This document shows, in pieces, positions 23,592-36,300 of a stretch of 64,000 nt of DNA (position 1 is the first letter of the stretch; each line of letters opens with the position of its first letter). Location: positions 66,457,674-66,521,673 of the forward strand of contig NC_092350.1 of NCBI RefSeq assembly GCF_963676685.1, written 5' to 3'. The position numbers and the translations under genes are program-made. Origin of the DNA: Mytilus edulis (lineage: Eukaryota > Mollusca > Bivalvia > Mytilida > Mytilidae). The notes below the pieces were generated by a model. That model saw only the letters and a program-made list of their open reading frames with translations, did not search any database and was not told the origin of the DNA.

Positions 23592-26068
23592 GTAAACAAA
23601 TCAGTTGCAATTGTCTTAGCTCAATATATCGGTACGAGGCACAAACACGCAATGGCATAAAACAATACACACAAAGCACATAAAGCACCGAAATTAATGT
23701 ACTTGCAATTATATCAGAAAGATAAATCGAGGTATCTTAGACTAGAAAATATATCAATGCAATTAACAGAATGAGAGTGAACATCATAATAAGACTGAAA
23801 AAAGGAAACAATTTGGACAGGATGTAGGATCATATGTGTGCATAACTATTCACATATAGCTACAAGTGTTAATTTATTCTTTTCCATATCTCAATGATAA
23901 TAGATTGAAAATATATTTAGACGGAAACGTGTTCACTACATACTGCCATGAAATGAACATTAAAAACAGTGAAAAAAAATTACGGAGATTTTCTTATGTT
24001 AGCATTGTAAAAAAAGAAGATTATGAACACTTTTTCGTCAATTATTCATGAAATAATGACTTTCTAATTATAGAAATGAAATTAATGACATTCCTTGGTG
24101 TTGACAAAGACATTACAACACGTCTTGAACATTTAGAAATAGGGTGCAAAATCGAAGACACAGCATGCTTTCATATTAACATATATTAACTATAATATCC
24201 TTCTAAACATACAAAGCACATTTTGTCTTAGAAAAAAAGACTAAAAACATAAAACACTTTTAAAACATTTAAGAAAGAAATTTCAAAATAATTTGAAATA
24301 AACAATTTTAATTACACAAGTAATAGTCAGACAAATAGATTCATTGTAAAGAATCAAATTAACCAGGACTAATTCTTTGTCAGATGCTTTGAAACAATCC
24401 TTATATAGCAAGTACAGAATATTGTGTACAAAATTGTTTATTGTACACAAGCCAAATATGGTCATATGTATTATCGGGTTCAACCTTGAATGCTCAAAAT
24501 ATGTTTGTAAGCATGTTGAGCCATGCATGAGTCACCACATGTTAACTAAATTATATGTTTGATTAAGTCATATTAAAAAAGAGATCAAGAAAAAGAAAAA
24601 AAACCAAACATATGTTTGTGTAATCACAATGATTTATCAGATGTATTTGTGGTCTGAATTATATTATGATTACTAATGTCATGAAAAAGTTATATCTTAC
24701 CAAATAATGCTTTCCTTAATTATTAAGTAAACTAACATGAGGGATACTAAGTTTAAAACTGTAAACTTAGTAAAGTGTTACAGCAAATACATGAAAATGC
24801 AATAAAGATATTGCTACGATAAAAAAGATTTTTTTCTAATTTTCCAAAACCAAAGTCTAAGTTACTGTTAATGTGGAATAAAAACATTTAAGGTTAAGGT
24901 CAGTCAAATAATCAATTAGTGTCCACGCGACGTTCCTCAATTAACGGTCTTTGATGTCCTTTTAAATAAGAATTTTGCAGATACAGCAAACATTGTTTTA
25001 CCACATCTAAATATAAATGAACGAAATGGTAAGGATTTAATGCATGTGTGGTAACGAAATCACTGTTAATTGATTTAGCAGTTTTATACACAAATTACTT
25101 TCTTTCAATTCTATAACGCGACTACATACACGGGCAATGCAAGCAAATTATAAAATTGAAACAACACAAGAAAGGCCCTAAGGAACATCATCGTCCACAA
25201 ACGGAATATTAACAAACAACATTTTAAATAAATTGTCTATCTGTGTGAAACTAAAAATGTAAATCTAGGAGTCACTTCAGGGTGCCTTTATTATATTCAT
25301 TTCTAGTAACCTCCTTTTGGAAAATTTCAAGAAGTTCAACTTGATTGAATGTCCTAAACAAATATTATCAAGTTACAGAAAAAAGTTAAATCACAAAAAT
25401 ACTGAACACCGAGGAAAATTCAAAACAGAAAGTCCCTAACAAAATGGCAAAATCAAATGTTAAAACCCATCAAACGAATGGACAACAACTGTCAGATAAC
25501 TGGCTGTACATGCATTGTCAAATGTAGAAACTGGTGGATTTTTATAGCGCTAAACCTCTCACTTGAATAACAGTCAGTGTGTTTAGATTTGTAAAAGTAA
25601 ATAAACATTGAGACTGATCTTTACTTAATTTAGCCATACATTGTGATTTATAACAAACCTTTTCCTAATCTGATTTTATAAGGACGCAATTCTGTGCGGA
25701 TAGGACTGCATTAAAACTGCAAAATAAACAGTATCATATGTTGGTTTTATATATCATTCGTTTTCTTACATTCGACTTAATATAATACGTCTATTTCAGT
25801 CTTAATACCTTTTAAAGATCGATCACTTTATCATAAAGTCATGTTATTCCTGCCAATTTTAAACTTCTTAAATTAACTCAACACTGCTCTTACAACTGCT
25901 TTGCGATTAATAAACTTACGTTCATGGTCTTAAACATAGCACTAACATAACTTCTTCTATGAAAGAATTAAGAGAATTATATGGGCAATATAATTGTTTA
26001 TGCATTATTTGAATCATTGTCATTAAATGATGACACTTTCAATAAAAAAAAATGTTTCATTTAGAATA
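23592..26068. other. Non-coding stretch
   Basis: No supported gene. It contains a repeat-D copy at 25395-25590. The short frames at 23866-24562 have no domain or splice support. Confidence 0.45.
25395..25590 (+). repeat. Dispersed repeat D
   Basis: It contains GAAAATTCAAAACAGAAAGT, then CCCTAACAAAATGGCAAAATC and AACGAATGGACAACAACTGTC. It ends with a TTTTATAGCGCTAAACCTCT block. It is shared with 51620-51835, 52255-52450 and 55975-56100, and is a familiar mussel repeat. Confidence 0.75.
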
Positions 26069-26888
26069 CTGTGGATTCATTTATTTTCGTGGGTATCAAT
26101 TTTCGTGGATAGAGAAAAAAGACGTTTCGTGGTATACGTAAATTTGTGGATTGCAGATTACAACACCAAAAAATTAGATACGTAATTCGTGGATTTCCTT
26201 TTGATTTCGGAGATCAAATAACCTCCTTGGTTTGATCAATAATAAAACAAAACTAAAAAGAAGGAATTCATTCACGGAATTGTCAAAATCCTCGCTTGGT
26301 CATTCTAGGTTAAAGTGCTCATTGATAACTTCGATTACAATAATGGACAGAGACAATTAATTAATTGTTTGTTTTACAATTTATAAATTCTTGTCTGAAT
26401 TCTATAAGGCATTCAAAACTTTATGATTGAAAGCTCATTTCCCTAATCACGATATAATAAACAGTGATATAAGTATAAGGTGTTGTGAAAATAAAATGTT
26501 CCTGTCATAAACAATATTACCTACGGGCAATATATCCGTACTTAATCCTATTGATTTTTAATCACTGGTAAACCAAACTATGACACGGTAATTAACAACT
26601 TGCAGTTTTAATCAATTTTAAAAAGTAAATTTATCACTGATTTTCGATAAATTTATTATAGATTTAATCAAATACTTCTATCTTCTTTCAATAAAAAAAC
26701 ACGTGTTATGTTACAATGTTTATCGCTAGTCAACACTATACTAGAACTGCCTAACATAACCGGAAAAAACATTTGACTCCATACACATTTCTCGGGATTA
26801 TTCTTCGTTGAATTCCTAAATTCGTGGTTTGCTGTGACCCACGAAACCCACGAAAATTGGTATACCACGAATAAAAATGAATCCACAG
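26069..26888. mobile_element. Non-autonomous DNA transposon (MITE) with TA target duplication
   Basis: Terminal inverted repeats start CTGTGGATTCATTT at 26069 and end in the reverse complement, AATGAATCCACAG, at 26888. Both are flanked by TA (26067-26068 and 26889-26890). Sub-terminal TTTTCGTGGGTATCAATTTT is mirrored by AAAATTGGTATACCACGA. The length is 820 bp with no transposase frame. TA duplication points to the Tc1/mariner group or another TA-targeting superfamily. Confidence 0.85.
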
Positions 26889-27174
26889 TATTATGCAAAA
26901 ATCCTGTCCGTTGATGTTTTTCCATAATAATGATTACATACAAGTTTGTCCTATTGCAGGTCACAGGAAACGCAAAGATTTAAAATTTGCATATCTTTAA
27001 AACAAAGTTGACCTAAGATGGAAATATAGATTCTTACATTGATACCAGTGGATTATTGGATTTATCCAATCGAGATAGTTAAATAATCAAGTATAAAGTC
27101 AGAGCCTTTTTTTTTTGTTCCACGAATATCCTCTTCGAGTGCCTTTTACATTTCACGAAGTTGTCAATTTCAGG

Positions 27175-28000
27175 ACGACAAAGGTAATTCTTGATACGTT
27201 GTCCCCCGGTCCAAAGTCCTAGGTAAATCTCCCGAATTCCATTTGGATTCACAAGATGTCGCGTCCCGTTTTGTATTCCCGGAGTCTCCCTCAGCAGCAC
27301 CCTCTGCCTCAGCAGTACCCTCTGCTTTCTGACTCATAAACCCATACCTAGACCTGGCAGCATGGTTATAAAGAGTGCTTGACTCTTCACCAAGATTCTG
27401 TTTTACCGGCCGTGTCGGTTTCAAATGCCCAACCGTTGCCCTATTTGAAACTTCCTTATTTTTGACTTGGTCAATGGCCACTTTCGTTGATGGTGATAAA
27501 CCTCCTGGCAATGGTCTTTTGTCAGTATGATGTATACCATCCTTTTCGTACCATCCGTATTCTCGTGTGAAGGCCATTGGTCTTGGTTCTTTCGTATGCT
27601 TATTTCACCGGTCGGCGTCAGATCATGGAATGTTTCACAGGACCGAGATCGGGGGAGCACTTAGCAGTCAACCTAGGTGTTTCAAATTTATTTTTCCGCG
27701 CTATCAATTTTACTTTTATATATTTATGCCTTATCTTAATTACACTTAAAGCAAGAATATAAAAATGTAGGTAGGTGTCTCCACTGACACCACTGTAAAG
27801 AAAACCGAGCGGTCGGGCCTAAGTGTTTTAAACTATACACATGATAAATGTGTAACCTTAAGTACGTTGCTATAAGATTGTGTTTTGTAATAATGTATTA
27901 GATTATATATGAAATAAAGTTATAACTGGTGACCATTCTGTGGTAGTGTGGTACTCTGGTATCGTGGTACTATGTGGTATTCTGGTAGATCTAAGGTTGG
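27175..28000 (-). mobile_element. Ty3/gypsy-type gag N-terminus plus leader, duplicate copy 1
   Basis: It matches 29923-30750 in the same orientation. The minus-strand reading contains FHDLTPTGEISIRKNQDQWP and, in a shifted frame, YEKDGIHHTDKRPLPGGLSP. A frameshift at about 27555 therefore breaks the protein. A short SQKAEGTAEAEGAAEGDSG tract marks an internal Ala/Glu/Gly reiteration. To the right, the shared leader carries repeated GTGGTAC/TCTGGTA motifs. It lacks the middle and zinc-knuckle part of Gag present in copy 2. Confidence 0.65.
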
Positions 28001-28984
28001 TTCTTCTGGTAAGGTAATGACTCGGATATAAATAGGTAGATTAGGTATAGGTTTTTGTACGGCAACTCTCGATGTTTGTAAGAATAATAGACTCGTTAAA
28101 CAAAAATCAACTTATATTAACTTTAGGATGCATTAAATATCAATAATACATACAAACAGTTTATCTCTTAACAGTATTCTAGTTAAGCAAATAAATACTT
28201 TACTTTAATAGTACCATCATTATTTCTTCTCATAACAATTGTTTATAAAACACGAGTTCTGTTTTTTTTATCATTATTAATGGTTATAGAGCACTGACAT
28301 GTCTTTCTTAATTGTCGAATGCCCTTTCATAAAGCACAATCACAAAGTCATCTTCTTCGCATATTGAGTTCTTAAGTCAGAACTAATTGTGTGTATTTTT
28401 TCAACTGTTTATAGACCATCATCAAATATTCTCAGCGGGACAAATGTTCATAGAGCACCATATGTTCATATGAATTTCCTGAAACAAGTTACAAATTCAA
28501 CAATCAACAAATGTAAACAATATTAATAAAAATCTAAAATGAATTGACATATATTAAATAAAAACTATTCTCTTTCCCATAGACTCTATACATGAACTTT
28601 TATCTTTAAAACTCAAACTCAACAATCATTGGTACAAGTATATCTATGTCTGCAACATTGAGACACGATACACAGTATTAGTATTAGACTTCGTTGGTAA
28701 TACAAAAGTCCCCATCGGTATAACTACATATAACACTTGCATTTGCTATGCTTAAACCACTACGTGCATTGGATAACACTGGTTTTACACTCTTGGACAT
28801 TGTATTATTCGTGGATGAATAAATGACACTAACAATAGACCTGGTAGCAATTTAACAATTTAATTTCATGTAAAAAAACACAGACAATTACATATCAACT
28901 ATCAGAATTGGTTGATTTTATCTGACTCAATTTTTCAAAATTGGACTTTTCAAACTCATATTTAGTCTAAGCTAAAACTCGGTC
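28001..28984. other. Spacer, nothing recognised
   Basis: AT-rich sequence between the two gag copies with no supported feature. Confidence 0.4.
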
Positions 28985-30750
28985 CTCAGTTTCAGCTACT
29001 AATAGTTTCCCCGATGAGATCTTTGTTCGCCACTTTTCTTGAGATTAAATTGATTGTTCGGTTACCTTCGAACCTTTGGGATCGGTTATTCAATCAGGAC
29101 ATTCCCGTTTCAAATGACTGGAAACTCCACAATGGTAACAAGAAAAGTTTTCTTATTTTTTCATTATTTTTCATTTTTGCAAGACGACCTGAAATGTCAT
29201 CAACTTGTTCAAACAAAACTATTTCCTTATCTAGATGAAAATTATCATATTCATTTACAGCACGGACTGGCTTATTGTCATATATACGTCTGTTATTTTG
29301 GAAGGCTTCATATTCAAGAGCTATACTTGAAAGGCATTATCAATATTTTTTGCTTTGGGTAGGAAAATAACCCATTCCATGTCAGCATCATTTAGGGAAT
29401 CAATAATCTTAATGTTCCCTAACTTCCATTGGAGCTGATGGATATGCTAATCTTACTAAACGTTTTATTTCTTGGCCTAATACAGGTATTTGTTCCGTGC
29501 GTCCGCGTATTTTACTTTTCATGTGCGCTCTGTACATTTTTGCTTGGTTTTGTGGTTGAAAACGTGACGTAGAGCGGCAGTCAGTTGTATAAATTTGGTC
29601 TGCATCTCTGGTCTTAAATCTGTTAAAATACTTTGGGCGGTACCTCTAAAGCTAGTAGGTAGTTCTAAAGCTTTCTCTAGGTCAGACCATTTATTTATTG
29701 TTGCAATTAATTCAAACTTAACTAAATAGTCTCCCCAATTACCCTCACCATCATAAAGTGCTGGTTTTTTTGTATCAGTTTGTATTTGGTAAGTTTATAT
29801 CATAATCACGTTCAAAATTTGGTTTATTGCTAATGCCAAAATAATTTAAATTACTGGTCATTTCAATAGTACGGTGTTCATGGTCGGTCCCGTTCACCCC
29901 AACTCTGAATCGTCCGTGGGACGATAAAGGTAATTCTTGATACGTTGTCCCCGGTCCAAAATCCTAGGTAAATCTCTCGAATTCCATCTGGATTCACAAG
30001 ATGTCACGTCCCGTTTTGTATTCCCGGAGTCTCCCTCAGCAGTACCCTCTGCCTCAGCAGTACCCTCTGCTTTCTGACTCCTAAACCCATACCTAGACCT
30101 GGCAGCATGGTTATAAAGGGTGCTTGACTCTTCACTTAGATTCTGTTTTACCGGCCGCGTCGAATTTGGTTTCAAATGCCCAACCGTTGCCCTATTTGAA
30201 ACTTCCTTCTTTTTCACTTGGTCAATGGCCACTTTCGTTGATAGTGATAGACCTCCTGACAATGGTCTTTTGTCAGTATGATGTATACCATCCTTTTCGT
30301 ATCTATCCGTATTCTCGTGTGAGGGCCATTGATCTTGGTTCTTTCGTATGCTTATCTCTCCGGTCGGCGTCAGATCATGGAATGTTTTCTCAGGACCGAG
30401 ATCGGGGGAGCACTTAGAAGTCAACCTAGGTGTTTAAGATTTATTTTCCGCGCTTTCCATTTCACTTATATATATATATTTATGCCTTATCTTGAAAATA
30501 GTTACACTTATTGCAAGAAGACAAAAATGTAGGTACGTGCCTCCATTGCCACCACTGTAACGAAAACCGAGCGGACGGGCCTAACTGTTTTAAACTATAA
30601 ATGTGTAACCCTTAATGCGTTGCTATACGATTGTGTTTTGAAATAATGTATAAGTATATATATGAAATAAATATGGTGACTCGACCCTTCTGTGGTAGTG
30701 TGGTACTCTGGTAGTGTAGTACTCTGGTATCGTGGTACTATGTGGTATTC
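28985..30750 (-). pseudogene. Ty3/gypsy-type Gag remnant with zinc knuckle, copy 2
   Basis: Minus-strand order is as follows. The N-terminal frame 29894-30424 contains FHDLTPTGEISIRKNQDQWP. A central capsid-like part (about 29350-29800) has SRFQPQNQAKMYRAHMKSKI, then GQEIKRLVRLAYPSAP and ALEYEAFQ. A CCHC zinc knuckle, CYHCGVSSHLKREC, lies near 29105-29146. Stops and frame changes interrupt the middle, and protease and polymerase are absent. The leader at 30430-30750 is shared with copy 1 and could be LTR or untranslated sequence. Assignment to Ty3/gypsy rests on the capsid and knuckle pattern. Confidence 0.7.
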
Positions 30751-31262
30751 TGGTGAAATCATGAAAAAATTTAGCTCTGAGAATCGGTCTAGTACAATTC
30801 AGGCAGACCGCCACTGTTTACTTTATAATACGGGTATGCAACGAAATGTAGTATTTGGCCAATTAATACAGAACATCAGGTCGAAAGTATATGAACCCTG
30901 ACCGACAGCCAGACATAGATATCTTACTTTCATTCAATATAGCGAATACAATTGACGTCATACATATTTCTTTTTTTAACCAAGTTTCAGATTATGTTTA
31001 TACAAAATAACTATGAGAACCATTTGATTCATTCAAATAGAATGCCCTAAATGAGATAAATGTAGTTTATTTTTTTAGAATTTGTGAAAATATCATGTTT
31101 GTTTACATTTTTATGCCATTGAAATGTCGAGAAGCAATCTGCCTTTTGTTGTTTTGTAAAAACTGTGTACTTTTAAAACTGGATTTCCTCAAATACTGAT
31201 CATAATGTTGAACCATTTTGACAGACAGTTTTATTATGTTGTAAATTTGTCTGTGTAATGAA
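30751..31262. other. Non-coding stretch, nothing recognised
   Basis: No supported feature. Confidence 0.4.
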
Positions 31263-31556
31263 TTAAATAAGATTATTTACTGACCTTTCATATGTCTTCT
31301 CGATTAAATGTCTTTCACGATCCGTTATACCATAGCTTTCACGATCGTCTCTCAATACTTGACCACCGTTAGATTTTCTTTCACTATCATTTTTCTCGTT
31401 AAAGCGAATGACTACCGTGTCACTAACCTTAAAATGTGTGTTTTTTTCTAATAATTTATATGAAATAAAAGCAAATAACATAACATTTTCATCCAGAGGC
31501 GCTTGCAAAATTTGATTGTCATTTATGTTCATTTCGTAATTTTTTTCTAAAATCAA
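31263..31556 (-). CDS. Possible orphan exon, weakly globin-like
   Basis: The frame ends YGITDRERHLIEKTYER just before a good splice donor, GAAAG|GTCAGT (about 31281-31287). The ITDRERHLI-EKTYE segment faintly resembles the A-helix start of some invertebrate globins, though Tyr replaces the usual Trp. No second exon with a proximal His is seen on this strand further left. It may equally be a chance frame. Confidence 0.2.
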   Translation of the reverse strand: MILEKNYEMNINDNQILQAPLDENVMLFAFISYKLLEKNTHFKVSDTVVIRFNEKNDSERKSNGGQVLRDDRESYGITDRERHLIEKTYERSVNNLI

Positions 31557-31587
31557 CTTTCAATTCTGTTATACAGAGATAATTATT

Positions 31588-31860
31588 ATGCCCCATTTAT
31601 TTGCATTCTGTTGTCTGGTCTATGCGTCGGTTCGTCCGTCCTTCTGTTCCGCTTCAGGTTAAAGTGTTTGATCAAGGTAGTCTTTGGTGAAGTTGAAGTC
31701 GCATCAACTCGAAACTCAGCACAAATGTTCCTTATGAAATAATATTTCTAAAATTAATGCCAAATAAGAGTTTTGCCTTCAATTTTACGGTCCACTGAAC
31801 ATATACATAATAACTGATAATGCGATTGAGGCATCCGTGTACGATGGACAAATTCTTGTT
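31588..31860 (+). repeat. Bivalve dispersed repeat E
   Basis: It contains TTATGCCCCATTTATTTGCA, then CGGTTCGTCCGTCC and CGCTTCAGGTTAAAGTGTTT. It ends with GGTCCACTGAACATA and GAGGCATCCGTGTACGATGG. I recognise it as a common bivalve repeat; only one copy is in the window. Confidence 0.7.
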
Positions 31861-33339
31861 TTTTTCTATTTGATTTCATTCTATTTTGTTTGATTTGTAC
31901 GCGACTGGTTTGGTGTTTTGTGGGAAATATATCTGCATATGTTTATTTCTTGAATATAAAAAAAACAAACATTTGCCTTCATTTGAATAATTGCATAATA
32001 ATATAAACCGTACAATGGTTTAGTTTTAGAAATCCAAAATTTGGGAGAGGAATACAAGGTAGAAGAAGGTCATCATCGTTGTCAAAGTGTTCGATTTTAG
32101 ATGAAAACGAGAGTGAAAAAGGTAAAGAAAACATATTGGAATAGGTACCTAGTCCGAGTCTTTCTTTCACAGCAAAAATGAATAAACAAAAGACTTAAAT
32201 TTGCCATGCATATTCAAATGAAATATACTTGTTCCGTCTTATCCAAATATTTTGTAAATGTCCTGAATATGTGTCTCAACTGGTAGTCAATGCCTTTTCC
32301 TTTTAGCAAATTTCGCTATATATGGATATATGTATTTGAACGGAAAATGTCAAACATTTTTATAATCAACATTAAAGGTCTAAATCAAAGAACCCATTAA
32401 ATGTATCATGACATCATGCTCAAATCGAGTGCCAGGTCAAACGAAAGACTTTTAACAAATAAAAGCTCCACAACACTTAAGAAAAAGACAAATGACCTAA
32501 CGTTTCGGTGTCCAAGTAATATGTCAAGATCGGGTGCAGTGTCTTCCTATAGACTGTTACCTTTTGTGTTTGGATAGTTCTATTGATCTTCGTTAATCAA
32601 GGCCAGCCACGGATTAAAATACTCTGTTTCAACTATTGATGTTTTACAAAGCCTTACTTTGAAAAAAATGTTTTGATAAACTATCGAAATCATATTTTAG
32701 TGTAAACATATTGCCTTACAACAGACGTTTGTTTTTTGTATATTTCATAGACTGGTTTTATAAGTTGGAGGTTACTTGTGACAACTACAGCTTGCATCTC
32801 ATAAACGATTTCAATGTTCTTAGGAAGTTCGCAGCATTGTCAGAAGCTGTGAAGTCAACAGGTATAACTTCCTTTCTTAGCAGCATAGTGTTTTATGTAT
32901 TCCTCACGTACACATGTACTTAATTTAATATTTGATATAAAATCATAAATAGAACCGCACAACGAAGGAATCTGAATATATGTTAACGTTTCGTAAGATG
33001 GTGTGTTCATCATTACAGATTTAACATAAACAATATTGTACAGTAACAAATTGTTAATCTAGTTAGGAACGCCCTTATATATATATATAAGTCTGAACAT
33101 TACACCAAACAATGTTAGAGTTAGAGTTTTTGCTAACATATATAAAAGCAATGACCTAGAAATATTATCATGAAAGCAATCAATTTCATTATATATTTAC
33201 AAATATCCGGCTGATATGACTTAACTGGTCTTGTGCATTGTTTGCTGTGTACAACACATTGTTTGGATCTAATTAAAGAAAATAAACATCCAGTAGATAT
33301 TGAATTGTAGGGCATACAGAGTTAAAAACTGACCTTAGA
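31861..33339. other. Upstream region of the protease-like gene
   Basis: No other gene is supported. A (TA)n tract lies at about 33078-33090. A TATA-like ATATATAAAAG at about 33136-33147, some 200 bp before the first ATG, is a possible core promoter. Alternatively CTGACCTTAG at 33329-33338 could be a splice acceptor, with an earlier exon further left. Confidence 0.35.
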
Positions 33340-36300
33340 ATGAATGAGAAAGTTCCCACTGCATTTGAAAGGATTTATAAGCATATGATATGTACTGAAC
33401 TTTTACTGATGGCAGATTGCATCAAACAGAATTTTGATTTGGCAGTGCGATTTTTGCTGGCAAGACATATTCGATCTACTGAGCTGGGTGAATATCTCAA
33501 TCAATCAATGAAAGAAAACAGAAAAGATATTTCAAAGGCAATAGGCTGGAGTATCACCAAACAGTTTTGCAAAGTTATACAAACACCAAATATAATTGAC
33601 GTATGGCCAGGTTTTCATTGTCGATGTGATCAATCTCAAAGGAAAGATGATTCTATAATTTGCTCCACAGAACCAGTCATTGTTGTAGAAGTCGACAAGT
33701 TTTCAAACGTAATACAGAGATACTTTTATGGAATACCAATAGAACAAAGTTTTCCAATACTGGGCGATAAGCAAACGATAAAACAATACACCGAGAAAAA
33801 AACAAAAGTATCGTCACCTAGTGGTAACGTTTTGCATACGTCTGTATCGATATCAAGCGAGATAGCGGAAATGTTTTTTAAAAAGCATAGCAAGTTGACA
33901 ATGATATACACCCATCCATTAGGAAGAACGATTATACAATTATGTTGTCAGATTAAAGGAGTGATTCCAATGGGTGAACAGCATTTTCCTAAAACCATCA
34001 ACGGAATAGATACTAACATAGCTGAAGGACATGCTAGATTCGTGACAAAGATACAAATAGGTGACAGTATATGTCGATTAGGTAGCTTTACAGCTGGAAC
34101 TTTGGGAGGTTTTGTTCAATGGAATGGATGCGATGCCTTTTTAACATGCGCCCATGTTGTGTATGACATGAAAACTCTTATTGCTGGAAACAAAAGGGAA
34201 CGTCATAGATCTAAGACGAATATAGAATTTGCTAAACTTCCTACAAAAGATCCTAAATATCCTTCTCCAAAAACATATGCAGGATTTGTTGTAGATTCTG
34301 ATTTCCCTGGTGAAGATAGAGGGAGAACATGTGGAACAAGTGTAGACGCAGCCTTAGTGGTTCTACAAGGCGATACATGTATTGATAACAACGATTTATT
34401 AAACGACAGAACTTCTGTTGTGAAATCAATGAATTTTCTAGGTAAATATTACAATTTTGACCACATTAACTGTTGTACTTACCCGACGAAAATCCTAAAT
34501 AATAGGTCTATAGTATACAAAAAAACAAAATTGAGGGGGGAGGGGATTTGAGCTTAGATGAAACTTATATTTTTTAAGACGGTATTTCATACCTAAATTA
34601 CATAAGTGTCATAATGAACAACGTTATATTCCTAGGTCTACCACATGCTTTAAGAAACCTCTTCCTAAATTATTAACATATATTTTATCAGCCATCACAG
34701 TCGGGCTTCACATTGGGTCAATGTGAATCAGATGTGTATACTATCAAAAGATTCGAAAGATCTGTAATCTTAGTCTGTGTGCTCTTGCAATAGTATTAAC
34801 TCTTTTGACGTTTCTACACTTTATAATAGTATTCTCCAGTTCAAACTATACATAAAATAAAAGATTGTTCCTTTCCTTCAAAAAAGATAATGGCAAATAA
34901 AGTCAACAGTAGTATACCGCTGTTCAAAAGTCATAAATCGATTGAGAGAAAACAAATCCAGGTTACAAACGTTGATACAAGTATCTTGTTTTAGGAAAGG
35001 AAGATTTTACTTTGAAAAAAATCATTTCAATTCAAACAAATGTTAAACTAACAAATCAAGGTGATTTATTTCTTTGATTGACTTCAAATTTGTTACGATT
35101 TCAGGACGCGTTTATAAGTTAACAATGAAAACGTTAAATTATTTAGAGAGAGGACAAAATTTATAGCGGAATGTGATATCAAATGATACTAGCGTATTTT
35201 CATACTTCTTAAGATACTCCTGTATGAAGTCATATGGGCCTCAGTAGCAAAATAGTCTAAATAGTAGAACAACTGTATCAGTAGGTTGTGAAAACTGAGA
35301 TATTGAGTTTGAATCAAGAACGTATCAGTCTGGCTCACCATCAATCTTAATTGACTAGGAGTGTCAGTTTACCTACCGATGGTCGTTAATTTTCATAGTG
35401 CGGTTTGGCTACCTCCTCCAATAAAAACTGACCGCCACGAAATAGTACAACAGAAAGGAAAAAGGAAAGTCAGTCTCGTATGAATAAAGGAAAGTCAGTA
35501 AGAATAGTAACACAGTTTGTTAACATGACAATGCCGATTGTTTGCTTCAAACCGCATCCTAAAAACACATAAGTTGTCTTGAATACCATAGATAAAGAGT
35601 TCATCACAGTATTAGAGTCATGTGTTGCTCTTCACGAGGAAGCTATTCAACTTAATTGTGAAGTTGAAATCATCCCTTGGTAAATTTTACGAAAGCAATC
35701 ATGAGTTGGTTGACCGTTATGCAATAACCGTTTTACAGATGATATCGGATATGTTCCTTATGTCGTAACAACACTACCCTTCCCTTGTTACGAATGTGCA
35801 ATACCGAATAAGACTGTTTACCGGTTGTATAATAGCATGAGCAACACGATTGGTGACATTTTATAAGAGATTGTTTTGTCGATTTGATAAGGCGAAGTGC
35901 TCACCAATAAGGACCTTTTATCTCAGAATTGTTAGGTATAATGTGTCTTAGTTGCCATGAATTGCAATTTCAGGGTTTCTAATATATTTGTACACTTGAG
36001 ATTATTTTTTTGCAATAACATTTTGTTGAGATCGTTTGAACAGTCTTTATTTAGTCATTATGATTTTTTATATTATATATTTTAAAGGTATGAAGGGTTT
36101 ATATCTGAACGACAACTACATCACACCGAAAGCATTGGTTGGTGCAGTGGAAGCAAAATACGTTGGCATGATCTCTGGATATGTGGAATCTAACGTAACT
36201 TTTGAAGATTATGATAAGAATGATGACAAGTTCAAGAATAAGTCGCATGGTCTAAGTTTATATTTCAAAGATGTAAAGTCTCATTTACAGGATATAGAAG

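Larger units (their letters stand above)
34442..36087 (+). other. Intron of the protease-like gene
   Basis: A 1646-bp intron bounded by GTAAAT and AAAG. It contains a tRNA-derived SINE (35237-35455) and a repeat-C fragment (35655-35870). Reading through the donor adds 36 codons and then a stop at 34551, so retention would remove the catalytic Ser. Confidence 0.75.
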
